This document shows positions 43,926 through 52,292 of a stretch of 64,000 nucleotides of DNA, piece after piece; within the stretch, counting starts at the first letter, position 1; each line of letters begins with the position of its first letter. Under the pieces are notes generated by a model, which saw only the letters and a list, made by a program, of their open reading frames with translations, made no database searches and had not been told where the DNA came from. The stretch lies in assembly GCF_038003045.1 (NCBI RefSeq), contig NZ_JBBOOK010000002.1, positions 620,001-684,000 of the forward strand, read 5' to 3'. This DNA is from Sporosarcina sp. FSL W7-1349. GTDB lineage: Bacteria; Bacillota; Bacilli; Bacillales_A; Planococcaceae. A program made the translations under genes and the position numbers.

Positions 43926-44318
43926 CTATCGGCCCAGGCGGATCAGTTGCATCCTCTCATTGAAAAGAGATGGATAGGATAAGAAGCCGAGACAGACGCT
44001 CCTCGTGGCGGCCGTCGTCAGCAGCTCAATCGCAACAAAGGTCACAGCCAACTTCCATGTAATGCCCCGGATGCCTCCCCCTTTCTTGCGGGCGTTCTGC
44101 ACAGCCGCGGCAATCATCAAGGCAACCATCAGCACGATGAATAAATAACTTTCCGAGTCGAATACGAATTGCAGGACGAACCCGACTAGCAATAATTGCA
44201 CGATGGAACGGATTGTCGCGATCATCGTATCCCGTTCCAGCCGCAAACCGAGCGTTTTGGATAAAGCCAATGGAATCAGGACAAATACCAAGGTGAGCGC
44301 CAATGCCAACGGAGTCAT
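43926..44318 (-). pseudogene. fetB: fetB, UPF0014 metal-export permease, truncated at the C-terminus
   Basis: Only 130 residues remain of a family that is normally about 250. Residues 1-105 match the N-terminal half (LALALTLVFVLIPLALSKTLGL, ATIRSIVQLLLVGFVLQFVF, VALMIAAAVQNARKK). After ELLTTA the sequence no longer fits the family and the conserved second half, including the usual IPIxGMxxGN motif, is absent before the terminator. The start overlaps the ATPase stop (ATGA). Either a deletion removed the 3' half or this is a short divergent form; the first is more likely. Its ATPase partner is intact. Confidence 0.75.
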
Positions 44319-45061
44319 TCGGACACCCCGTTTACAAAACGGTCCACCATCGGATTGCTGGATTTCTCCAATAGCGAAATTTCACCCGTCTGCACAAGTT
44401 CTCCCCGGACCATCACCCAAACCGAATGGGCCATCCGTTTGGCCTGTTCGAAATTATGCGTAATCCAAATGACCGTGATTCCTCTTTCCGTATTCAGCTT
44501 GCGGATCAATGCCTCGATTTCACGTACCGACGATGGGTCCAAAGCCGACGTGATTTCATCCAGCAAGAGAATTTGGGGATCATTGAGCAAAGTCCGAGCA
44601 ATCGACACTTTCTGCCGCTGTCCTCCCGAAAGGCCATTTGCATCGCGATGGATAAAATCGGGATCCAAGCCAACCTGCTCGAGCACATCTACCGCTTCTT
44701 CCGCCGAAAGCTCCTGGCCTTTTAATCGAAGGGGCAACGCTATATTATCCAACACGCTGCCTGTTGTCATAGGCGAGTTTTGCAGCACAATCCCGACATG
44801 GCGCCGAAGTTCCGTAGGCGAAAAATGGGTAATCTCCCGTCCCTCCACGTAAATGTTCCCGCCAGTCGGGCTCACCAACCCATTGCATAGTTTCAGCAAA
44901 GTCGTTTTTCCCGCGCCGGAAGGACCGACCAGGGTGGTAATCTCCCCGCACCGGAAAGGACCTGTCACCCCTCGTAAAATATCGATACCCTCTGTTGAAT
45001 AGGAAACGTCCCGAAGCTGCAATGCCGGCTCATCGGACGGAGAGTTTTGAACAATTTCCAT
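44315..45061 (-). CDS. fetA: FetA-type ABC transporter ATP-binding protein
   Basis: A 248-residue ATPase with Walker A GPSGAGKTT near residue 46, the signature LSGGQRQKVSIART near 143, Walker B ILLLDEITSALDP near 166 and the switch His in WITHNFEQAKR. Coupled to a UPF0014 permease, the pair corresponds to E. coli FetA-FetB, an exporter that relieves iron and peroxide stress. GAGGAG precedes the ATG. With FetB cut short, the ATPase may have lost its partner. Confidence 0.85.
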   Translation of the reverse strand: MEIVQNSPSDEPALQLRDVSYSTEGIDILRGVTGPFRCGEITTLVGPSGAGKTTLLKLCNGLVSPTGGNIYVEGREITHFSPTELRRHVGIVLQNSPMTTGSVLDNIALPLRLKGQELSAEEAVDVLEQVGLDPDFIHRDANGLSGGQRQKVSIARTLLNDPQILLLDEITSALDPSSVREIEALIRKLNTERGITVIWITHNFEQAKRMAHSVWVMVRGELVQTGEISLLEKSSNPMVDRFVNGVSE

Positions 45062-45134
45062 TTCATTCTCCTCTGTTCTTTGTAAGAATACGAGGATTAT
45101 AGCATAACATTACTATTCTTCATTCAGCACCCAT

Positions 45135-46070
45135 TCATGCCGCCACATCCCGCCGGGTAAAGGTCGAATAGCTGATGACCAGGAACAGTACGAGATACAC
45201 TGCAAGCACTGCCAAAGAGAAAGGCAACGTAATCCCCTCCACGATTTGGTAACCTGTCTCATACATAGTCAGATCCATATGAGTGAACACGATATATTTC
45301 ACGAATTCGTATTTGGACAGCAGGACAACGACGGTGGATCCCATAAAGTAAATAAACAGGGACAACCCGATAGCGAGAGAACTGGAACGGAACACGCTGC
45401 CGATCATGAAAGAGAAGGTGGCGATGATGAACACATTCGCGAAGGACAAAAGCAATAAATATAAGCCTTTGCCCCAAATCGAAGCTGTCACGACTTCCTG
45501 TCCATTCCAAACAAGCTCCTGGCCGCCCCCCGACGGGAATAAGATGTACGCCCCGATAATCGATATCGCAAACCCGATAAACATCAATAAAATCCCGAAG
45601 GCCACGACCGCCACATATTTTGACGTCAACACTTTCCACCGTTTGACAGGACGGGAGAGCAGCATTTTAATCGTTCCCTGTGAAAATTCCGAAGCGACAA
45701 TGCCCGCTGCCACAATGACTGTAAAAAGGACCGCTATGGATCCGATGCCGGCGGAATCCATGATGATGCCCTCCCGGCTATTAGAGTCAATCGGAGCGAT
45801 ATCGTGGGCGAGCCGATACTCCAACACCTTCTCTTCCCCCATCAATTGCTCCTTTTCACTGGCTGTCAGGGTCGGATCCTGTGCCAATTCCTGAACTCCC
45901 GCCAATTCTTCCTGTACCGCTGACCGCCAATCCTCCGTTCCTTCCGAAGATGCAACCCATTTCGTCAAACCAAGCATCCCCGCGATGAGAACGACCAACA
46001 ATCCGGCCATGACCCAGGTCCCTTTCCTTGCCCAACATTTCATCCATTCATTTTGTACGAGCTTCAGCAA
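45135..46070 (-). CDS. ABC-2-type transporter permease
   Basis: A 311-residue permease with an N-terminal membrane segment (about 20-40), an extracytoplasmic loop of about 75 residues and five further segments. The loop and the ASEFSQGTIKMLLSRPVKRW segment are typical of the ABC2_membrane type. The start is probably a TTG at 46070, eight bases after GGGAGG; a GTG at 46079 overlaps that site. It overlaps the preceding ATPase by 23 bases and is the last gene of the six-gene operon. Confidence 0.85.
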   Translation of the reverse strand: MLKLVQNEWMKCWARKGTWVMAGLLVVLIAGMLGLTKWVASSEGTEDWRSAVQEELAGVQELAQDPTLTASEKEQLMGEEKVLEYRLAHDIAPIDSNSREGIIMDSAGIGSIAVLFTVIVAAGIVASEFSQGTIKMLLSRPVKRWKVLTSKYVAVVAFGILLMFIGFAISIIGAYILFPSGGGQELVWNGQEVVTASIWGKGLYLLLLSFANVFIIATFSFMIGSVFRSSSLAIGLSLFIYFMGSTVVVLLSKYEFVKYIVFTHMDLTMYETGYQIVEGITLPFSLAVLAVYLVLFLVISYSTFTRRDVAA

Positions 46071-46971
46071 TCTGCCCACCTCCCGTCATTTCCAAAAATT
46101 GATCTTCCAATGTCTTGCGGAACGGCTGTACTTCGAATAACCGAAGCCCCTTCTCCATGCACTGCTGAATCAGCCCGGGAATCTGCATCTTCTCCGCGGC
46201 AAACGTCAATCCTTCCTTATAACGTTCCACCGTAAATCCTTCCTCCACCAACAAGCGTTCCGCAGAATCCACCGGAAATGCTTCTATATAGTAATGGCTT
46301 TCATTCGACTCCTCCATATTGCGGATATCAATCAATCGACCATTCTGGATGACGGCAATCCGGTCGCACATGAGCTCGATTTCCGACAGCATATGGCTCG
46401 ATACGAACACGGAAATCCCATCCTTCTCCGCGATCTCCCGCAAATACGTCCGGAACTCGCGGATACCCGCAGGATCCAACCCGTTCGTCGGCTCATCCAA
46501 TATTAAAAACCGCGGGCGGTGCAGCAATGCCTGGGCTAAACCTAAACGTTGGCGCATCCCGAGAGAATATGTGGACACTTTCTCGTGAATTCGGTTTTGC
46601 AGTCCAACCTGACTGACGACTTCCGTAATCCGCTCCTTCGCCACACCCTTGTGCATCCGGGCAAAATGGAGCAAATTCTTATAGCCGGACAGATATCCGT
46701 ACATCTCGGGATTTTCGACGATGACCCCGACTTTCCCCATCCCTTCTTCGAATGACTCTGCCAGCGACACCCCATCGATCACCACATCTCCGCCTGAAGG
46801 TTTCATCAAACCGACCATCATCCGGATCGTCGTCGTTTTCCCCGCACCATTGGGCCCGAGAAATCCGGTGATCTGACCCGGATATAGCGCCAAGTTCAAA
46901 TCATCGACCAGTTTCTTCGAGCGGATTGATTTCGATAATCCGCGCAACTCTACAATCGGTTTCGTTTCCAC
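46048..46971 (-). CDS. ABC transporter ATP-binding protein (bacitracin-resistance-like class)
   Basis: A 307-residue ATPase of the drug-export (DRA) class. Walker A is GPNGAGKTTTIRMM near residue 37, the signature YSLGMRQRLGLAQALL near 135, Walker B FLILDEPTNGLDP near 155, and a C-terminal extension of about 90 residues is typical of BcrA/NatA-type exporters. The start is a GTG at 46971, one base after the upstream gene's stop, with GGGAGGGAAAGTGAA as the binding site. It pairs with the following permease. Confidence 0.88.
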   Translation of the reverse strand: METKPIVELRGLSKSIRSKKLVDDLNLALYPGQITGFLGPNGAGKTTTIRMMVGLMKPSGGDVVIDGVSLAESFEEGMGKVGVIVENPEMYGYLSGYKNLLHFARMHKGVAKERITEVVSQVGLQNRIHEKVSTYSLGMRQRLGLAQALLHRPRFLILDEPTNGLDPAGIREFRTYLREIAEKDGISVFVSSHMLSEIELMCDRIAVIQNGRLIDIRNMEESNESHYYIEAFPVDSAERLLVEEGFTVERYKEGLTFAAEKMQIPGLIQQCMEKGLRLFEVQPFRKTLEDQFLEMTGGGQIAEARTK

Positions 46972-46972
46972 T

Positions 46973-47671
46973 TCACTTTCCCTCCCTAAACAGCGATACC
47001 ATCCAAGCGGTCGCATCCATTCCATGGACATCACGGATTTCATCAACCGACTCATGCGCAAGCAGGCGGCCCCCGCGTAACACGACAATTTCATCGAGCA
47101 ATGGTTCCACTTCCTTCAACTCATGTGTGGACATGACAATCGTTTGCCGTTCCGTATCTGTGAAGCGGATCAGCCCCTTGGAAATATCCTCCCGCACCAT
47201 CGGGTCCAGTCCCGAAAACGGCTCATCCAGCAAATAGTAGTCAGCCTCCCGTGCAAGCGTCACCGCAATTTTCACACGACCACGATTTCCCTTGGACAAG
47301 TTCTTCATTTTCGAATCCAGCCCGATATTTAAAAACTGGGCCATCTCTTTCGCCTTGACCGGATTGAAATCGGCGAATTGCGACTCATAAAACTCAAACA
47401 ACTGCCCCACCGTCAAATAGGGATAAAATAAATCCGCATCCGGCATATACGCTACGGAAGAGGCAATTCGCCGCGTAATTTTTTCACCATTGCACTCGGC
47501 ACTGCCGGAATTCGGCGTCAACAGCCCTGCGATGAGTTTCAATAACGTCGTCTTGCCACTACCGTTTTCCCCGACCAATCCGACGATTTTCCCCTTCGGC
47601 AGCGCAAGCGTCAAATCGTTGAGCGCCCTGCGGCTACCATACTTTTTCGACACGTTTTTCAGCTCAATCAT
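46973..47671 (-). CDS. ABC transporter ATP-binding protein, YtrB-like
   Basis: A 232-residue ATPase with Walker A GENGSGKTTLLKL near residue 36, signature LSKGNRGRVKIAVTLA near 128 (the uncommon SKGN form of YtrB-type ATPases) and Walker B YYLLDEPFSGLDP. The ATG at 47671 follows GGGGTGGGAACG within the end of the GntR gene. Its likely membrane partners are the two 264-residue proteins encoded upstream. Confidence 0.88.
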   Translation of the reverse strand: MIELKNVSKKYGSRRALNDLTLALPKGKIVGLVGENGSGKTTLLKLIAGLLTPNSGSAECNGEKITRRIASSVAYMPDADLFYPYLTVGQLFEFYESQFADFNPVKAKEMAQFLNIGLDSKMKNLSKGNRGRVKIAVTLAREADYYLLDEPFSGLDPMVREDISKGLIRFTDTERQTIVMSTHELKEVEPLLDEIVVLRGGRLLAHESVDEIRDVHGMDATAWMVSLFREGK

Positions 47672-48032
47672 CGTTCCCACCCCGCTCTTGTAAATGATGG
47701 ATCATTTCATCCGTCGTAAAGCCGAACGCCTCCACACTTTGGATGAAGGACGTGATCAATTGATCCTTCATCGCATCCCGGACCTTCGCAATTTTCGTTT
47801 CATCTTCCGTCACAAACGACCCTTGGCCCCTTCTCGTTTCGGTGATTTCCATTTGCTCCAACTCCTTATACACACGCTGCATCGTATTGGCATTGACCCC
47901 GGCCTCCACTGCATAATCACGGACGGAAGGCAATTTCTCTCCTGGTTGCAAAGTGCCTCGGATAATTTCGCCGATAATGCGATCGATGAGCTGTTGATAA
48001 ATCGGTTTATCAGGTAGAAATTCAATGCCCAT
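47664..48032 (-). CDS. GntR/YtrA-family transcriptional repressor
   Basis: A 122-residue regulator with the GntR winged helix (PIYQQLIDRIIGEI, LPSVRDYAVEAGVNANTMQRVYKELE given as family pieces) and only a short C-terminal helical part, the YtrA subfamily form. YtrA regulators repress ABC operons that answer to cell-wall antibiotics. It sits third, not first, in the operon. ATG 48032 is chosen, eight bases after GAGG; ATG 48038 overlaps the upstream stop (ATGA) and is a real alternative. A palindrome before the operon is a likely binding site. Confidence 0.88.
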   Translation of the reverse strand: MGIEFLPDKPIYQQLIDRIIGEIIRGTLQPGEKLPSVRDYAVEAGVNANTMQRVYKELEQMEITETRRGQGSFVTEDETKIAKVRDAMKDQLITSFIQSVEAFGFTTDEMIHHLQERGGNDD

Positions 48033-48034
48033 CG

Positions 48035-48829
48035 TCATAACCTCACTTTCTTTTCAAATAAAACCCCGCCGGCCATGAATAGGACAACGGTCACCGCACC
48101 ATAGACCAGCAACCCGCCGATGGTGAAGACAACGCCTTCCGGAACAATGCCCATGAAGAAATAACTGTCAGATTCATTGAAGAAGGCGGCATCCGTCCAT
48201 TTGACCGGTCCAAACGCCTTCAACGAGTCAAGGATCCCCGAGACCCGAACCTTCTCCCATAAGATCGTACTTAGGAAGAAGATTATATAAGAAGCTGTTG
48301 CGCCTAGGAATTTACCAATCCGCGAATGCAATACTTGATAGACAGACCAGAAGAAAAAGCCGAGTCCCATGACAAAGAGGGAGCGGAGAAACAGGGCAAC
48401 CATCACACTGAGCAATGGAAGGACCCCTTCCTCAAATGGAATCGTGCCGCCCCCTTCCGATAAATAAAAGGCGATTCCGAGCAACAGACCATTCCACAAC
48501 AGGGAAGCGGTCGTAACAATTGAAGCGAACGCCACTTTCGCTCCAACAAGCCCGGCCATCGGGACAGGAGAATGAAGCCAAATTTCCGGCTGTTTCATTT
48601 CATTTCCCAAACTCGTAAAAAGGAGGAACAGTCCAACAAACAAATGAAGGACAATCCAAGTTCCCCCAAAAACTAGAGCATGACTGAAGTAACTCCCCGG
48701 GACACCTAACAGCTTCTGAATCGCTAGAGGCCCGCCTAGTATCACAAAAAAGGATAGGACCGCGATAAGACCTACTCCCCATCGGAGCAGCAACCACTCT
48801 TTCCATATCAACCCCCGCCAGCTTTTCAT
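48035..48829 (-). CDS. Six-segment membrane protein, paralogue of the gene upstream
   Basis: A 264-residue integral membrane protein, the same length as the protein encoded just upstream and similar to it: both start with a Lys-Glu-Trp motif (LIWKEW, LLKKEW), share a WLHS-x-x-x motif near residue 83 followed by G-x-K-x-AFA, and end with G-x-LFEKK-x-RL. It looks like the membrane half of a YtrC/YtrD-type ABC transporter. AGGAGGTTAGAAG precedes the ATG. A tandem duplication probably produced the pair, which may form a heterodimer. Confidence 0.82.
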   Translation of the reverse strand: MKSWRGLIWKEWLLLRWGVGLIAVLSFFVILGGPLAIQKLLGVPGSYFSHALVFGGTWIVLHLFVGLFLLFTSLGNEMKQPEIWLHSPVPMAGLVGAKVAFASIVTTASLLWNGLLLGIAFYLSEGGGTIPFEEGVLPLLSVMVALFLRSLFVMGLGFFFWSVYQVLHSRIGKFLGATASYIIFFLSTILWEKVRVSGILDSLKAFGPVKWTDAAFFNESDSYFFMGIVPEGVVFTIGGLLVYGAVTVVLFMAGGVLFEKKVRL

Positions 48830-48841
48830 CTTCTAACCTCC

Positions 48842-49636
48842 TCATAACCGTATTTTCTTCTCGAACAAGACGGCTCCACCGATGAACATTGCCAACATGA
48901 GCAGGACGTCTAACACGAGTTCCCCAGTGTAGAACTCCGCTGTATAAAACAAGGAATGGCCGGATTCATATGATTCCCCGGCTGGTGTCTGAAGAGTTGC
49001 CACTTTCGATAAATCCACTTTACCGACCTGCACGATCCGCTCATACAGTTCCGTTTGTCCGACACGGGCCGCCAGCCATATAAAGAAGACGAATAGCAAG
49101 AGAGTCGCCGGCACCGCAAACCCTCTGATCACTTGTTTCAACAATCGGTACAGCACCCATAAGAAAAATCCAAAGCCCATGACGGCGACGGATGCGTAAA
49201 ACAATGTGATCAAAAACCAGACGCCGAAACGGAACATATCGCCCATCACAAAAATCGGCAAGTAGACAAAATTGTATTCGATGGCCAACACCAAAGTCGG
49301 TATTAAGAAACTGATAATACCAATCAGTACAGCAAAAGCCATTTTGGATCCAATCAACTTAAAAATCGATACCGTTGAATGCAGCCATACATCAGGCCGC
49401 TTCATCTCCCGCTCCAACAAAACAAGCAACGTTCCCACCGGGACCAGAGTACCAGCAAGCGCCCAAAGAAAACTCATGACCAACGTAATTTCATAGAAAT
49501 GAACATCCAAACCGAATGTCCGAATGAATAAAAACGGAAAAACCGTCAGGACGGCAATGCCTATAATGACCATTGCAAGCAACGGCCACTTCATCGAAAT
49601 CCACTCTTTCTTCAACAACCCGTTCCACTGCTTCAA
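48842..49636 (-). CDS. Six-segment membrane protein, first gene of the ABC operon
   Basis: A 264-residue membrane protein opening the operon. A TTG at 49636 after GGGGG is the start, giving exactly the length of its paralogue. Motifs WLHSTVSIFKLIGSKMAFA near residue 82 and FEKKIRL at the end are shared. Hydrophobic segments lie near 17-37, 55-75, 98-120, 135-160, 170-190 and 240-258. With the YtrB-like ATPase it should form one transporter, while the last two genes of the operon form another. Confidence 0.82.
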   Translation of the reverse strand: MKQWNGLLKKEWISMKWPLLAMVIIGIAVLTVFPFLFIRTFGLDVHFYEITLVMSFLWALAGTLVPVGTLLVLLEREMKRPDVWLHSTVSIFKLIGSKMAFAVLIGIISFLIPTLVLAIEYNFVYLPIFVMGDMFRFGVWFLITLFYASVAVMGFGFFLWVLYRLLKQVIRGFAVPATLLLFVFFIWLAARVGQTELYERIVQVGKVDLSKVATLQTPAGESYESGHSLFYTAEFYTGELVLDVLLMLAMFIGGAVLFEKKIRL

Positions 49637-49670
49637 CGTGGTAACCCCCTTCTGTATCGGTGTTCTAGTT

Positions 49671-49686
49671 ATATAGTACACTATAT
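49671..49686. promoter_or_regulatory. Candidate YtrA-type operator
   Basis: ATATAGTACACTATAT is palindromic except for one pair and lies 35 bases upstream of the operon's first start codon. GTAC/TACAC half sites recall known YtrA-type targets. The encoded GntR protein is the obvious ligand. Confidence 0.55.
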
Positions 49687-49733
49687 GCGCAGGATGTGTA
49701 AAGGATGAATGTATATGAACATATAAACAACAC

Positions 49734-49764
49734 AAAAAACGCATCCCGGTGAAGCTTGGATGCG
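49734..49764 (-). terminator. Terminator of the 193-aa gene
   Basis: Read leftward, GCATCC and GGATGC pair around AAGCTTCACCG and TTTTTTGTG follows. It separates the 193-aa gene from the ABC operon promoter. Confidence 0.8.
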
Positions 49765-49877
49765 CTGGACGAATTAAGGATTCGTATTGAAGAAGCTAGC
49801 TATGAAGTTTGAGTGGGACTCCCGATTGACAGGAGCTCCCGTTTTTCAAATACGGTCCAGGTAGGCGACTTCCTCGA

Positions 49878-50459
49878 TTAAGAAACAATAATATCCTTCT
49901 CCTGCTGGTCGAGTCGGCCCAGTTCCTCTTGCGCTTCATCGCGTTTCCTGGCCAACTGGTCCTGCACTCGCCGTACATCCCGAAGTACATTCTGCACTTG
50001 ATTCTGCGCATCGGTGATCCGGGAATGGATCGTCCAGTCGGAGAAGATATTGTCAAAGAAGAGATCTGTGAACGTAAAGATGTCATTTTGACTGATTGTG
50101 AAGGATTCAGCTGCAATATTTTGGACATCCATCAACTCGGTCCGATAATGGCGCAATGCCCGTTGCGCTTGATGGATCAAGTCTTCTGAGCTGTTCATTT
50201 CTGAATATTTAAGTGCGGAGACGACCAAGCCGCCGTCTAGGAACGTATCCCATATCGACATCCCTTCGGCGGAACCTAGCTTATCCATCGCTTTGTCCAA
50301 TGCATGGACCGCGATTTTCCCATAATCGAAAGCTTCTTCGATTTCCCGTAGCAACGAACGGAGCCGCACCCGATCATCGGCAATCTTTTGCAACGTCTGC
50401 TGTGCCACTGAACCATGTTGCCGGATCCACGCCGCTTTCTCTTTCAGGAAATCTTCCAT
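49878..50459 (-). CDS. Helical, coiled-coil protein of unknown function
   Basis: A 193-residue protein predicted to be mostly helical. A heptad-rich C-terminus (DAQNQVQNVLRDVRRVQDQL and the following RKRDEAQEELGRLDQQ) indicates a coiled coil. There is no signal peptide or membrane segment. GAGGAGGA stands immediately before ATG 50459, a closer spacing than usual. I cannot name a family. It borders the left edge of the AT-rich ger island. Confidence 0.65.
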   Translation of the reverse strand: MEDFLKEKAAWIRQHGSVAQQTLQKIADDRVRLRSLLREIEEAFDYGKIAVHALDKAMDKLGSAEGMSIWDTFLDGGLVVSALKYSEMNSSEDLIHQAQRALRHYRTELMDVQNIAAESFTISQNDIFTFTDLFFDNIFSDWTIHSRITDAQNQVQNVLRDVRRVQDQLARKRDEAQEELGRLDQQEKDIIVS

Positions 50460-50812
50460 TCCTCCTCGATATAGGTGAAATCGGGATTGTTCATTTTTTC
50501 GCTTCCCGGTGTGATTTTAATTATTTCTTCGCCGTTTACTTAGCGATATTTTTGCCAGTACAGTAATATCAACCCTTTCAACGCATTCGATTTTTATATC
50601 CACTCAAATTATAAGTATTAGATTGATTGAATTGGGTTTATCTTTAACTCTTTAACTTTTGGCATCATTTTAGATAATTATTTTATTTTTGGCATATGTA
50701 TGGTTAACAATTCTTGGGTCGTTATGCTCCTCTACGTGTTATGTATATTTTAATATTAAATTGCTAATAATGTGTATGAATATTTAAGTAAGACTAGAGG
50801 GGTGGGATGTAC
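50460..50812. other. AT-rich intergenic region before the ger operon
   Basis: No gene is visible. The base composition becomes strongly AT-rich from about 50520 onward. The region must hold the ger promoter. A forespore-type (sigma-G) promoter is expected for such operons, but no clear match was found by eye. Confidence 0.5.
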
Positions 50813-52288
50813 ATGTTTTGGAAAAAAAAACGAATTGAAAGTAAGCTTGCTGCTCAATCAATAGCTGAATCAGAATTATCGATAGAAGCTCTGAAAAAAA
50901 GCCTCGTTCAAATGGATGATGCAGAATTTGTCGAAATTGACGTTTCCGATATTCGAAAAATTCATCTTGTTTACATACGAACTCTTATTGACCAAGAAAA
51001 ATTAAATGAAAGCATTATAAAACCTTTAACTAATTGTTCCAAACCTGATCTTCAAGATTGCATTGTGAATTCCTCAATTATTCCCATTCCTATTTTTATA
51101 GAGGCAAAAAAACAGTTGTTTTCAGGGTCCATTTTGTTATTTGATTCTTCTCAAAACCTTTGGTTAGCTGTGCCGTTACAAAATCCTATTGGACGTGCCA
51201 TTGAAACTTCCGAAACAGAAACCATCTTGTTCGGAGCGAAGGACAGCTTTAGTGAACAAATAGAACAAAATATTACGCTTATTCGAAGACGACTCCCCAT
51301 ACATGAACTGAAAGCAGAGAAGTTTACTGTCGGTTCTATGAGTGAGACAAGTGTTGTTTTAATGTACATAGAGGGGTTGACTAATCCAGATTTTGTTTCA
51401 ACAGTCAAAGAGAAGATTTCTGAAATTAATTTTGATCTCTTCTTTGACTCTTCTCAAATTGCGGCATTCATGGAGGAAAATCAAAACAGTATTTTTCCTC
51501 AGTTACAGCAAACTGACCGGCCGGATGTAGTTGCTTATTCTCTGGGATTAGGAAAGATCACCCTTCTGGTAGACAATACACCATTTGCTCTTGTTGCACC
51601 CATTACTTTTTTCCATTTGTTCCAATCACCCGAGGACTATATTAATCGATGGGCAGTTTCCAGTTTTTTGCGAATCCTCCGATATATCAGCTTCATTCTG
51701 TCAATCACATTGATTCCTTTCTATGTGGCATTGACAACTCATCACTATCAAATGATTCCTATACAAACACTGCTGGTCTTGGTCGACTCAAGGAGCAAGC
51801 TTCCTTTCACTCCTTTTTGGGAAGCATTTATCATGTTAATTTTTATTGAAATCATAAAAGAAGCCAGTTTAAGGATGCCTACAAAAACAGGTCAAACACT
51901 TGGGGTTATTGGTGGTATTGTGATTGGTCAAGCGGCTGTTGAGGCTGGATTCGCTAGCAACGTATTAATTGTCATGGTTGGGATCTCGACGATAGCTTCC
52001 TTTCTTATTCCCAATTACCTTATGACAAAAGCAAATTCATTCATTCAATTGATGCTTCTTGTTTTTTCTTCTTTATTTGGGATAATTGGGATCGCACTTG
52101 GGATCATTGCCATTTTGGCCCATCTTAATAGCTTGTCTTCAATCAAGCAACCCTATTTTTCACCAGTTTCCCCTTTCTTTGGAAAGGATTGGATTGACTT
52201 ATTCATACGAGGGCCATTAGACAAAATGTTGGAGCGTCCAAAGCATCTTAAACCTCTAAAACTGAAGAGATATAAAACTAGGAGATGA
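50813..52288 (+). CDS. GerA-family germinant receptor subunit A
   Basis: A 491-residue protein with a soluble N-terminal domain (about 1-245), then four to five membrane segments between about 290 and 445 and a basic tail. Typical GerA pieces are ITLIRRRLPIHELK, DRPDVVAYSLGLGKITLLVDNTPFALVAP (given as family pieces) and the IPFYVALTTHHYQMIP segment. GerA subunits form, with GerB and GerC types, nutrient receptors of the spore inner membrane. ATG 50813 or an ATG two codons upstream at 50807 may be used, after GGGGTGGG. It is the first of three ger genes. Confidence 0.93.
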   Translation: MFWKKKRIESKLAAQSIAESELSIEALKKSLVQMDDAEFVEIDVSDIRKIHLVYIRTLIDQEKLNESIIKPLTNCSKPDLQDCIVNSSIIPIPIFIEAKKQLFSGSILLFDSSQNLWLAVPLQNPIGRAIETSETETILFGAKDSFSEQIEQNITLIRRRLPIHELKAEKFTVGSMSETSVVLMYIEGLTNPDFVSTVKEKISEINFDLFFDSSQIAAFMEENQNSIFPQLQQTDRPDVVAYSLGLGKITLLVDNTPFALVAPITFFHLFQSPEDYINRWAVSSFLRILRYISFILSITLIPFYVALTTHHYQMIPIQTLLVLVDSRSKLPFTPFWEAFIMLIFIEIIKEASLRMPTKTGQTLGVIGGIVIGQAAVEAGFASNVLIVMVGISTIASFLIPNYLMTKANSFIQLMLLVFSSLFGIIGIALGIIAILAHLNSLSSIKQPYFSPVSPFFGKDWIDLFIRGPLDKMLERPKHLKPLKLKRYKTRR

Positions 52289-52292
52289 CTTG

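Noticed and set aside
50520..50812. Sigma-G promoter for the ger operon
   Set aside because: Several TGTATA and AATAATG-like words occur in this AT-rich stretch, but none fits the consensus and spacing well enough to choose.
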